Assembly: GCA_937925095.1 (NCBI GenBank)
Contig: CALEXX010000011.1
Location: 1-33,147, forward strand
Reading direction: 5' to 3'
Length of the DNA: 33,147 bases
Source of the DNA: an uncultured Leptotrichia sp.
GTDB taxonomy: Bacteria; Fusobacteriota; Fusobacteriia; Fusobacteriales; Leptotrichiaceae
Part shown: piece by piece, positions 15,325-22,580 of the stretch
Numbering within the stretch: the first letter of the stretch is position 1
Layout: each line of letters opens with the position of its first letter
The notes under the pieces: model-generated
Told to the model about the DNA's origin: nothing
Databases searched by the model: none
What the model saw: the letters and a program-made list of their open reading frames with translations, nothing else
Position numbers and translations under genes: made by a program

Positions 15325-16408
15325 AAGCCTTCACTTTCCCTTTTTCCACAATAAATCTTTTCCCTTTTATATTTAAATCTTCAGTTGAAGTTATAAAACA
15401 TTGAATCTTCTTATTTACAAAATACTCAAGTATGCTCTTTTTTCTTACTTCATCAAAGTATGAGGCAATGTCATCCATTATAAATACAGGATATTCATTT
15501 TTTTCCTTCACAAGCATGTCTATTTCAGAAATTTTAAGAGAAAATATGATTGATTTCTTTTCTCCCTGGGATGAAAAGGATTTTGCATTTTTTCCATTCA
15601 GTTCAAATATAAAGTCATCCTTTTGAGGTCCAATAAGACTATATCCCAGAAATCTTTCCCTTTCTGCTTTTCTTATACAAAGCTCCCTAAACTTTTCAGT
15701 TAGTTCTTCCCTGGACTTTTTTTCAGTTTCTCCTAAAAAACATTCATATTTCAGCTTCAGCTCAGATTTTTCATCAAAAAGTTTTCTATAATTGAGATTC
15801 AGAAGAATCGAAATATTTCTTATAAATTCCCTTCTGTGAACTATTATATTCACTCCCTCTTCTATAAATCTGTCATTGTATATCCTATATATTTCTTCTC
15901 CTGTTTTCTTTTCCTTTATCAGCTTGTTACGCACCTTCAGTATTTTTTCAAAATCCACAATTGACTTCAGATAATCTTTTCTTGCCTGAGATATTTCATA
16001 ATTGAAAAAGTTTCTTCTTACTGAAGGATTTCCTATAATTATTTCAATATCTTCAGGAATAAATGATATTATATTTAAAATTCCCACATAGTCTATATAT
16101 TTATTCTTATTCCTGTTAATGTAGAAATCCTTCCTGTCTTCATTTACATCGATAGCCATTGTATTTTCTTCATTATTTTTTCCTGTATATTTTCCAAAAA
16201 CTATAACCCTGTTCCTGTTGTATCTGAAAAGTTCCTTCAGTTTCTTTGTCCTGAAGCTTTTCCCAGTTGCTAAAAAATGAACAGCCTCTATGAAAGAAGT
16301 TTTTCCCTGTCCATTTTTACCATATATTAAGTTGAAATTCCTGTCCAGGTCTATTTTTCCATCTTCAAGACAGCGAAAATTGCTATAACTTATCTGGTTC
16401 AGATACAT
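15317..16408 (-). CDS. recF: DNA replication and repair protein RecF (363 aa)
   Basis: RecF is an SMC-like ATPase that with RecO and RecR loads RecA at gaps and stalled forks. Visible features are the N-terminal YLNQISYSNFRCLEDGKIDL, Walker A GKNGQGKT (residues 30-37), the signature FSSQGEKK (278-285), and Walker B PVFIMDDIASYFDE with Asp312 and Asp313. Length is usual for the family. It lies 38 bp after yaaA and overlaps the DUF721 gene by 8 bp, within the dnaA unit. Confidence 0.96.
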   Translation of the reverse strand: MYLNQISYSNFRCLEDGKIDLDRNFNLIYGKNGQGKTSFIEAVHFLATGKSFRTKKLKELFRYNRNRVIVFGKYTGKNNEENTMAIDVNEDRKDFYINRNKNKYIDYVGILNIISFIPEDIEIIIGNPSVRRNFFNYEISQARKDYLKSIVDFEKILKVRNKLIKEKKTGEEIYRIYNDRFIEEGVNIIVHRREFIRNISILLNLNYRKLFDEKSELKLKYECFLGETEKKSREELTEKFRELCIRKAERERFLGYSLIGPQKDDFIFELNGKNAKSFSSQGEKKSIIFSLKISEIDMLVKEKNEYPVFIMDDIASYFDEVRKKSILEYFVNKKIQCFITSTEDLNIKGKRFIVEKGKVKAYE

Positions 16409-16446
16409 ATGTTATCCCCTCTGTGTTTTTCTATATTTTTAGACAG

Positions 16447-16695
16447 TTATTCTGTAGGAGCCTTAGGAGCCTTAACTTTTATCTTTTCCCCATTAAATTC
16501 CACAACATATCCGTCGTATATTTTCTTTCCCCTTCTTGTTTCAACTTCTCCGTTTACCTTCACTTCCCCATTCAGTATGAACATTTTTGATTCAACTCCT
16601 GAAGCAGTGAAGTTTGCCCATTTTAAAAGCTGGTCAAGCTTTATAAATTCTGTATTTATTTCTACAATTTCTATTTCATCATTTTTCTTTTTCAT
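16447..16695 (-). CDS. yaaA: S4-domain RNA-binding protein, YaaA type (82 aa)
   Basis: A single S4 domain makes up the protein: FIKLDQLLKWANFTASGVE (about residues 15-33), then the FILNGEVKVNGEVETRRGKK turn and a VVEFNGEKIKV strand. This matches the small S4 proteins encoded between dnaN and recF in many bacteria, thought to bind structured RNA. I chose ATG 16695, which has GAAGGG about 7 bases upstream. A TTG at 16746 would add 17 residues without a Shine-Dalgarno. It is followed by recF in the same unit; here dnaA, not dnaN, precedes it. Confidence 0.9.
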   Translation of the reverse strand: MKKKNDEIEIVEINTEFIKLDQLLKWANFTASGVESKMFILNGEVKVNGEVETRRGKKIYDGYVVEFNGEKIKVKAPKAPTE

Positions 16696-16768
16696 CTTTT
16701 TTCCCTTCTGCCAGTTTGACAATTCTCTAATCTTATAAGTTTTCAAGACTTTCTGACTTCTTTATCCA

Positions 16769-18115
16769 TTATTTTGAAATATTCTGTTTCAGCCTGTCTA
16801 TTTCCCCTTTAAATACCTTGCTTTCTTCCATTTTACCTTCAACTTTTCTTATGCTGCTTATAACAGTGCTGTGATCTTTTCCTCCAAAAAGCCCTCCAAT
16901 TGTAGTCAGGTTAAGGTCAAGCCTGTTCTTCAGAAGAAACATCGCAATCTGTCTTGCATTTACTATTTTCTTCTGTCTTTTCTTTGATTTCATATCTGTG
17001 ACAGGTACGTCATACTCCACAGATACTGTTTCTATTATTTTTTCAGCAGTTATTTCAGCTCTCTGCCTTCTTATCCTGTTAGCCAGCTCATCCTGAACCT
17101 GCTGTAAAGTTATCTTTTCGTTAAGAAGTTTTGATCTGGCACTCATGGAAGTAAGCATACCTTCCATTTCCCTTACATTCGTATCAACAGTATCAGCTAT
17201 ATATTCAAGTATATTTTCATCAATTTCAATATTTCTTTCAACAGCATATCTTTTCAGAATAGCCACCCTTGTTTCAAATCCCGGCTGCTGTATTTCCACA
17301 GAAAGTCCTGACAGAAATCTTGATTCCATTCTCTTTGAAAGATTTTTTATATCCTTAGGGTATCTGTCACTTATCATAATTATCTGTTTTCCAAGTTCCT
17401 GCAATTTATTGAATGTATGAAAAAATTCCTCCTCGATAGTTCCTCCACCTTTTCCAAAAACCTTCTCAAAAAACTGTATATCATCCAGAAGAAGTACATC
17501 AAGGCTTCTGAAAGTATCCCTGAACTCCTGTATTTCCCCCTTCTGAAGCATCTGGAAAAAAGTGTTTGAAAATTCTTCCGAAGTGGAATAAAAAACCTTC
17601 TTGTAAGGATATTTTTTTACTATGGAATTTCCCGTAGCCTGAAGCAGATGGGTTTTTCCAAGACCTGAACCACCGTATATAAGAAGTGGATTATAAACAG
17701 GAATTTCATTTTCTATAACTGCCTGACAGGCATTATATGCAAGCCTGCTGTTGTCACCTACCACAAAATTGTCAATATTGTTTTTTTCATTAAGGCCTGT
17801 ATTTATTCTATCGCTTCTGTCTGCCCTGTTTTCTGAAAATCTGTAGCTGCTGTTCTGTACAGGTTCCTGAACCTTCACTTCAAAAACTACCTTCATTTCC
17901 TCATCAGTTATTATTTCAATAATTTCTTCTATCTGTTCCTTATATTTCTCTATGTTCTTTTTTACAAGATTTGTGCTGCAAATCAGCTTTAATGTGTCAT
18001 CAGAGATTTCTTCCGCCTCTACGTTTTTAAAAAAAGTATTGAATTCTACTTCATTCACTCTTTTTTTTATAATTTTTAAAATTTTTTCCCATAGCTTTGA
18101 GGCACTCATTTCCAT
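16769..18115 (-). CDS. dnaA: Chromosomal replication initiator protein DnaA (448 aa)
   Basis: DnaA binds DnaA boxes at oriC, oligomerises with ATP and opens the origin. Domain I covers about residues 1-80, a short domain II linker 81-115, and the AAA+ core follows. The core has Walker A GGSGLGKT (148-155), Walker B VLLLDDIQFF (Asp211, Asp212) and the arginine finger in ESRFLSG. The DNA-binding domain IV ends with the signature GGKDHSTV (411-418). AAAAGGAG precedes ATG 18115; a second ATG two codons in is possible. It is the first gene of the leftward unit, and the upstream region holds candidate DnaA boxes, so self-regulation is likely. Confidence 0.98.
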   Translation of the reverse strand: MEMSASKLWEKILKIIKKRVNEVEFNTFFKNVEAEEISDDTLKLICSTNLVKKNIEKYKEQIEEIIEIITDEEMKVVFEVKVQEPVQNSSYRFSENRADRSDRINTGLNEKNNIDNFVVGDNSRLAYNACQAVIENEIPVYNPLLIYGGSGLGKTHLLQATGNSIVKKYPYKKVFYSTSEEFSNTFFQMLQKGEIQEFRDTFRSLDVLLLDDIQFFEKVFGKGGGTIEEEFFHTFNKLQELGKQIIMISDRYPKDIKNLSKRMESRFLSGLSVEIQQPGFETRVAILKRYAVERNIEIDENILEYIADTVDTNVREMEGMLTSMSARSKLLNEKITLQQVQDELANRIRRQRAEITAEKIIETVSVEYDVPVTDMKSKKRQKKIVNARQIAMFLLKNRLDLNLTTIGGLFGGKDHSTVISSIRKVEGKMEESKVFKGEIDRLKQNISK

Positions 18116-18149
18116 ATATTTACAACTCCTTTTACGTTATTTCATATTG

Positions 18150-18178
18150 AATATAACATAAAAAATATAATTAATCAA
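18150..18178 (-). promoter_or_regulatory. dnaA promoter
   Basis: On the - strand TTGATT (18173-18178), a 17-bp spacer and TATATT (18150-18155), about 35 bp before the dnaA ATG with AAAAGGAG between. Confidence 0.7.
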
Positions 18179-18639
18179 GGAAGCCAGTTTTCAACTTTCC
18201 AACAGTAATATCCACATTTTTTTATAGATTTTTTATAGGACTTTTTCATTTTTCAACATTTTAACGTATTTTTCCACACTATCTTGAAGTACTGTTTTTT
18301 TGGGAAACTAACTTTTTTTACACAATAAAATTTTTTTTATTTTTTTTTCAAGATTCTATGTTAGAAAGCATGTTAAAAATTGTGTTATAATCTTTTATCA
18401 ACAATTTACACTTTTCTTTTCAACATCTTTTCCCTTTAAAACTTTCCCTATTTTACTGACTTCCAACAAATACATCCCCCTATAATAATACTAATATAAA
18501 ATGAATATATATATTTTTAATATTATAGCAGAGTGGAAAATATTTTTTTCAGATTTTTAAAAACAGGAATAAATCCCCTTATATTATATCAGAAAAAACG
18601 TTATTTATTAATAAAAAAGAAAATTAATGCAAATATTCC

Positions 18640-18668
18640 TTGACTTTTTCGTAAAATTTGTTTATCAT
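18640..18668 (+). promoter_or_regulatory. rpmH operon promoter
   Basis: TTGACT (18640-18645), a 17-bp spacer and TATCAT (18663-18668), about 60 bp before rpmH. Confidence 0.75.
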
Positions 18669-18726
18669 AATATGTAAACTACTTGAAAAAAAGACTTACA
18701 CTTAAATAACTCAGAAAGGAAAGAAA

Positions 18727-18864
18727 ATGACTAAAAGAACATACCAACCAAATAAAAGAAAAAGAAAAAAAGATCATGGATTCAGAAAAAGAATGCAAAC
18801 TAAAAGCGGTAGAAATGTTTTAAAAAGAAGAAGAAATAAAGGAAGAGCAAAACTATCAGCATAA
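18727..18864 (+). CDS. rpmH: 50S ribosomal protein L34 (45 aa)
   Basis: A small, very basic protein of the large ribosomal subunit. The translation starts MTKRTYQPNKRKRKKDHGF and continues with RKRMQTKSGRNVLKRRRNKG, then RAKLSA, which is the full L34 pattern at the usual length. AAAGGAAAG precedes the ATG. It heads the conserved rpmH-rnpA-yidD-yidC-jag-mnmE order, next to the candidate origin. A hairpin with a T tract begins on its stop codon and may reduce read-through into rnpA, as expected for the large excess of L34 over RnpA. Confidence 0.98.
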   Translation: MTKRTYQPNKRKRKKDHGFRKRMQTKSGRNVLKRRRNKGRAKLSA

Positions 18865-18895
18865 CCCGGTGACTTTAAAACAACACCGGGTTTTT
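18863..18895 (+). terminator. Terminator or attenuator between rpmH and rnpA
   Basis: AACCCGGTG (18863-18871) pairs perfectly with CACCGGGTT (18884-18892), followed by a short T run. The stem includes the last bases of the rpmH stop codon. Because rnpA follows within 25 bp without a visible promoter, partial termination is likely. Confidence 0.75.
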
Positions 18896-18915
18896 AACAA
18901 AATATCAGAAAGTTT

Positions 18916-19248
18916 ATGAAAATGATTGATAAATTAAAAAGAAGCAGAGACTTCACGACAATTTACAACAAATCCAGGAAGGTGTACACTAGGTATGCCA
19001 TTGTTTTTGTGTCTGAAAATAAAAATAATATGCAGCGTTTTGGATTTGTGGCAAGTAAAAAGACAGGAAACGCAGTTCAGAGAAACAGGATAAAAAGACT
19101 TTTTAGGGAATTTGTAAAAAACAACAAGGAAAAATTTAAACAAGGTACAGACTATATTTTTGTAGGAAAGGCAGTTCTGAAGGAAAAACTGGCTACCTTA
19201 AAATATGAAGATATTGAAAAGGATATGTTAAAGGTGGTAAAAAAATGA
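18916..19248 (+). CDS. rnpA: Ribonuclease P protein component (110 aa)
   Basis: RnpA is the protein cofactor of RNase P, which trims the 5' leader of pre-tRNAs. It has the expected small, basic alpha-beta fold: KLKRSRDFTTIYNKSRKVYT at the N-terminus, RFGFVASKKTGNAVQRNRIK containing the start of the RNR signature, and then RLFREF. Two in-frame ATGs (18916 and 18922) are both possible; neither has a strong Shine-Dalgarno, fitting low expression after the rpmH attenuator. Its last codons overlap yidD (ATGA). Confidence 0.96.
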   Translation: MKMIDKLKRSRDFTTIYNKSRKVYTRYAIVFVSENKNNMQRFGFVASKKTGNAVQRNRIKRLFREFVKNNKEKFKQGTDYIFVGKAVLKEKLATLKYEDIEKDMLKVVKK

Positions 19249-19454
19249 AACATATGCTTCTATTTTTGATAAAAATATATCAGAAATTTTTTTCAGGTGC
19301 ATTTGGAAGAAGATGTAGGTTTTATCCCACATGTTCAGAATATTCAAGACAGGCCATTACAAAATATGGTGCCATAAAGGGAGCGTGCCTCAGTATAAAA
19401 AGGATTTTAAAATGTCATCCCTTCAATAAGGGAGGATATGACCCGTTAAAATAA
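19245..19454 (+). CDS. yidD: Membrane protein insertion efficiency factor YidD (69 aa)
   Basis: A small protein that assists YidC-dependent membrane insertion. The DUF37/YidD pattern is complete: IKIYQKFFSG, the CRFYPTCSEYSRQAI block with two of the three conserved cysteines, and IKRILKCHPFNKGGYDPL with the third. The start overlaps the rnpA stop by 4 bp and yidC follows 28 bp downstream, the standard arrangement. Confidence 0.96.
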   Translation: MKHMLLFLIKIYQKFFSGAFGRRCRFYPTCSEYSRQAITKYGAIKGACLSIKRILKCHPFNKGGYDPLK

Positions 19455-19482
19455 AAAATAATATAATGGAGGAAAAAGATAA

Positions 19483-20181
19483 ATGTTCAGAATAAAAATA
19501 CTTGAAGAAGCCGTTGTTTTTCTTTTGGAAAAAATAGCGGAAGCAGTAGGTCATCTGGGAATACCAGGTAAATTTGGTATAGCAATAATTATAATAACAA
19601 TTTTAATGAGAATAATAGTTTTCCCGTTGACATTGAAACAGGAAAAATCAATGAAAAAAATGAGGGAATTACAGCCTGAACTGGATAAAATAAAGGAAAA
19701 ATATAAGGATAATCCGCAGGAATATCAAAAAAGAACAGCTGAAATATACAAAGCAAACAATGTAAATCCTTTAGGGGGATGTTTACCTCTTTTAATTCAG
19801 TTGCCAGTTTTCGTAGCACTATATTATGCATTCAGCGGAAAGACAATTCCAAATGATGCGACATTCCTATGGTTTAACTTGAAGCAGCCTGACAGACTGT
19901 TTATGTTTGGAAATTTTGCATTTAACCTGCTTCCTATTTTAAATACAGGAGTAACTTACCTGCAGCAGAAAATTATGTCTGGAGCTACTAAAGGACAGGA
20001 TGGAAATAACCAGCTTCAGTCAATGATGTATACAATGCCTCTTATGATGCTGTTCCTTTTCTACAGAATGCCTTCAGGAGTAACATTATATTATTTAGTT
20101 TCAGGAGCTCTTTCGCTTGCACAACAGTATATCATTATGAAAGGAAGAAGTGATGATGGAAAAGATAGTATTAAAAGCTAA
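19483..20181 (+). CDS. yidC: Membrane protein insertase YidC, short Oxa1/SpoIIIJ form (232 aa)
   Basis: YidC inserts and folds inner-membrane proteins, alone or with SecYEG. The conserved five-helix core is here: FGIAIIIITILMRIIVFPLT with the groove arginine (Arg43), LKQEKSMKKMRELQPELDKI as the cytosolic coiled coil, VNPLGGCLPLLIQLPVFVAL, and the final YRMPSGVTLYYLVSGALSLA. The protein lacks the large periplasmic P1 domain of proteobacterial YidC and has no lipoprotein cysteine near the start, so it is the short type common in monoderms, in what is otherwise a diderm-looking genome. GGAGGAAAAAG precedes the ATG. The khpB start lies inside its 3' end. Confidence 0.95.
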   Translation: MFRIKILEEAVVFLLEKIAEAVGHLGIPGKFGIAIIIITILMRIIVFPLTLKQEKSMKKMRELQPELDKIKEKYKDNPQEYQKRTAEIYKANNVNPLGGCLPLLIQLPVFVALYYAFSGKTIPNDATFLWFNLKQPDRLFMFGNFAFNLLPILNTGVTYLQQKIMSGATKGQDGNNQLQSMMYTMPLMMLFLFYRMPSGVTLYYLVSGALSLAQQYIIMKGRSDDGKDSIKS

Positions 20182-21076
20182 AAATAGAGAAGAATTGGAC
20201 AATATGGTAAAAAGAAGCCTTACACTGGGTGAGGATGAAGAATTCAGGATAACAGTCCTGAAGGAACCTAAAAAAATACTTTTCTTCAATGTAAATGGTG
20301 AATATGAAATAGAAATTGTAAAAAAAGGTGAAAAAAGGGAAAAACCAAAAGTAAAACCTGCTGAAAACAGAGCTGGTTCAGGGAAAAATGAAGCAAAACC
20401 TGAAAATAGGAAAAATGAATTTAGAAATTCAGGAAATAACCATAAAGAGAATAGAAAAAATAACGGAAAAAATAAAAAAGACAATGTAAAACAAGGAAGA
20501 AAAAACTGGAATGACCAAAATTCCGATAACAAGGAAAAATATCAGAAAAATGAGCGTTCAAACAATGAAAATGTAAGAGTTCAAAAGGAAGAAAATAAAA
20601 AAGTGGAAGTTGAAGCTGAAAATTCAGATGATCCTAATTTTGACAGAATAAGAAGCTTCATGAAGGAATTTATTGTAAATTCAAAACTTAGCCTAAAAAT
20701 AGTAGATATATCAAAAGAAGGCGAAAGATATGTTGTAAACGTTGACGGTAAGGATATAAGATATCTTATAGGAGAAAAAGGAAGTGCATTAAATGCCATC
20801 GAATATCTTCTTACTTCTGTAAAAACTTTAAAAAATATAAAAGTAGTTATAGATTCTAATAATTATAAAGATAAAAGGGAAGAAGCGTTAAGGGATCTTG
20901 CAAGAAAAAAAGGGAAAAAAGTTCTTGATTCAGGAAGAAATGTAAAACTTAATCCTATGTCTGCAAGGGAAAGAAAAATTATACACGAAGAAATTTCCTT
21001 TATAAAGGGACTTAAGACAGAAAGTGTAGGAGAAGAACCTAAGAGATATCTTGTTATAAAAAGAACAAAAGACTAG
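20153..21076 (+). CDS. khpB: RNA-binding protein KhpB/Jag with KH and R3H domains (307 aa)
   Basis: Jag/KhpB (EloR) proteins bind RNA and influence cell elongation and division. Order of domains: a Jag-N region (about residues 1-58), a long low-complexity, Asn/Lys/Glu-rich linker (about 60-160), a KH domain with IGEKGSAL (about 206-213), and an R3H domain with RERKIIHEEI (about 272-281). I chose ATG 20153 because AAGGAAG inside yidC is well spaced. A GTG at 20150 and an ATG at 20156 are alternatives. The start overlaps the yidC 3' end by about 29 bp. The linker is longer and more biased than usual. Confidence 0.92.
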   Translation: MMEKIVLKAKNREELDNMVKRSLTLGEDEEFRITVLKEPKKILFFNVNGEYEIEIVKKGEKREKPKVKPAENRAGSGKNEAKPENRKNEFRNSGNNHKENRKNNGKNKKDNVKQGRKNWNDQNSDNKEKYQKNERSNNENVRVQKEENKKVEVEAENSDDPNFDRIRSFMKEFIVNSKLSLKIVDISKEGERYVVNVDGKDIRYLIGEKGSALNAIEYLLTSVKTLKNIKVVIDSNNYKDKREEALRDLARKKGKKVLDSGRNVKLNPMSARERKIIHEEISFIKGLKTESVGEEPKRYLVIKRTKD

Positions 21077-21096
21077 TAAAAAAATGAGGTATAAAA

Positions 21097-22464
21097 ATGT
21101 TATTTGATACAATAGCCGCAATTTCAACTCCAAGAGGTGAAGGCGGAATAGGAATAATAAGAATATCAGGGGATAAATCATTTGAAATACTGGATAGAAT
21201 ATTTAATACTAAAAACCCAAACAGAGATTTGGGTTTTTATAAGTTTAATTACGGATTTATTCATGATAATGGAAAAATAATAGATGAAGTAATGGCTGTA
21301 AGAATGAAAGCGCCTAAAACATATACTTGTGAAGATGTTGTTGAAATAAACTGTCATGGTGGTCATCTTATAAGTGAAAAGGTTCTGGAGCTTGTTCTGA
21401 AAAACGGTGCCAGACACGCTGAGCAGGGGGAATTTACAAAAAGGGCATTTATGAATGGAAGAATAGATCTCTCACAGGCAGAGGCGGTAATGGATATTAT
21501 TCATGGAAAGACTGAAAAAAGTATCTCATTGTCACTGGAACAGCTTAGAGGAGATTTGAGGGATAAAATAGCAAGTTTCAAGAAGGCGCTGCTTGATGTA
21601 ACGGCACATGTAAATGTTGTGCTTGACTATCCTGAAGAGGGGATAGACGATCCGCTTCCTTCAAATTTGAGGGAAAATCTTGAAAATGTATATGCAGAAG
21701 CAGACAGACTTATATCTTCCTACGACAAGGGGAAAAAAATAAAGGAAGGTATAAAAACTGTAATTGCTGGAAAGCCTAATGTGGGAAAATCAACCCTTCT
21801 GAATTCACTTTTAAAGGAAGAAAGGGCAATAGTCACACATATTCCAGGTACAACAAGGGATGTAATAGAAGAAATAATTAATATAAAAGGGATTCCTCTT
21901 GTGCTGACAGATACGGCGGGAATAAGAAAGACAGAAGATATTGTTGAAAATATTGGAGTGGAAAAATCAAAGAAATTTATTGAAAATGCGGATCTTGTAC
22001 TACTTGTGCTGGATGCGTCAAGGGAGCTTGAAAGTGAAGACAGGGAAGTAATAGAGGAAATACAGAATCACAATAAAAAGACAATAGTACTTTTAAACAA
22101 GATAGATCTTGAAAGAAAAATAGAGCTTGATGAATTCGGACTTGAAAATATTCTGGAAATATCTGCAAAGGATAATATAGGTATTGAAGATATGGAAGAA
22201 AGAATATATTCCTATATAGTTGAGGAAAATGTTGAGGATTCATCTGAAAAGCTTATAATTACCAATATAAGACACAAGACTGCACTTGAAAAGACAAAGG
22301 ATGCAATAAGAAATATTTTTGAAACGATAGATGCAGGAATGCCTATGGATCTGATTTCCGTAGATCTGAAGGAAGCACTTGATTCACTTTCGGAAATAAC
22401 AGGGGAAATATCATCAGAAGATATTCTGGATCACGTATTTGGAAACTTTTGTGTAGGAAAATAG
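21097..22464 (+). CDS. mnmE: tRNA modification GTPase MnmE (455 aa)
   Basis: MnmE is the K+-dependent GTPase partner of MnmG in making cmnm5U at tRNA wobble positions. The N-terminal TrmE domain begins FDTIAAISTPRGEGGIGIIR. The helical region holds MNGRIDLSQAEAVMDIIHGK and CHGGHL. The G domain has AGKPNVGKST (G1), IPGTTRD (G2), DTAG (G3) and LNKID (G4). The C-terminus is FGNFCVGK, with the conserved cysteine of the FC(I/V)GK motif. A GC-rich-cored hairpin followed by T's lies inside the coding region at 21211-21238. It is 20 bp downstream of khpB. Confidence 0.97.
   Translation: MLFDTIAAISTPRGEGGIGIIRISGDKSFEILDRIFNTKNPNRDLGFYKFNYGFIHDNGKIIDEVMAVRMKAPKTYTCEDVVEINCHGGHLISEKVLELVLKNGARHAEQGEFTKRAFMNGRIDLSQAEAVMDIIHGKTEKSISLSLEQLRGDLRDKIASFKKALLDVTAHVNVVLDYPEEGIDDPLPSNLRENLENVYAEADRLISSYDKGKKIKEGIKTVIAGKPNVGKSTLLNSLLKEERAIVTHIPGTTRDVIEEIINIKGIPLVLTDTAGIRKTEDIVENIGVEKSKKFIENADLVLLVLDASRELESEDREVIEEIQNHNKKTIVLLNKIDLERKIELDEFGLENILEISAKDNIGIEDMEERIYSYIVEENVEDSSEKLIITNIRHKTALEKTKDAIRNIFETIDAGMPMDLISVDLKEALDSLSEITGEISSEDILDHVFGNFCVGK
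21211..21238 (+). other. Terminator-like hairpin inside the 5' part of mnmE
   Basis: AAAAACCCAAA (21211-21221) and TTTGGGTTTTT (21228-21238) form a perfect 11-bp stem with a 6-nt loop, ending in five T's. It encodes KNPNRDLGF in mnmE. Whether it terminates transcription is unknown. Confidence 0.45.
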
Positions 22465-22528
22465 CCACAATATATATTTATGAAAATAAAATATAAGTAA
22501 AACAAACGTTAAACTAAAATATATGTTG

Positions 22529-22534
22529 TATAAT
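22529..22534 (+). promoter_or_regulatory. Possible -10 element of gyrB
   Basis: TATAAT lies 47 bp before gyrB ATG, in the 116-bp gap after mnmE. The -35 position (ACGTTA with a 17-bp spacer) is poor. No terminator is visible after mnmE, so read-through from the rpmH unit is also possible. Confidence 0.35.
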
Positions 22535-22580
22535 AAATAGGAATAGGGAAAAACGAAATAAGATATAAACGGAGGAAAAA

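Larger units (their letters stand above)
18116..18726. other. Candidate chromosomal origin (oriC) between dnaA and rpmH
   Basis: This 611-bp stretch holds no gene. Near-consensus DnaA boxes (TTATCCACA with one mismatch) occur at 18208-18216 (ATATCCACA), 18270-18278 (TTTTCCACA) and 18395-18403 (TTATCAACA), all in the same orientation. Long T and A/T runs around 18317-18350 and 18480-18640 could be the unwinding region. Its position between divergent dnaA and rpmH units is where many bacterial origins lie. The function is inferred from this context, not shown. Confidence 0.6.

Noticed and set aside
20101..20532. 143-aa open frame on the - strand opposite khpB
   Set aside because: It is a shadow of the Lys/Asn/Glu-rich khpB linker, giving a Phe/Ser/Leu-rich translation without a start signal.
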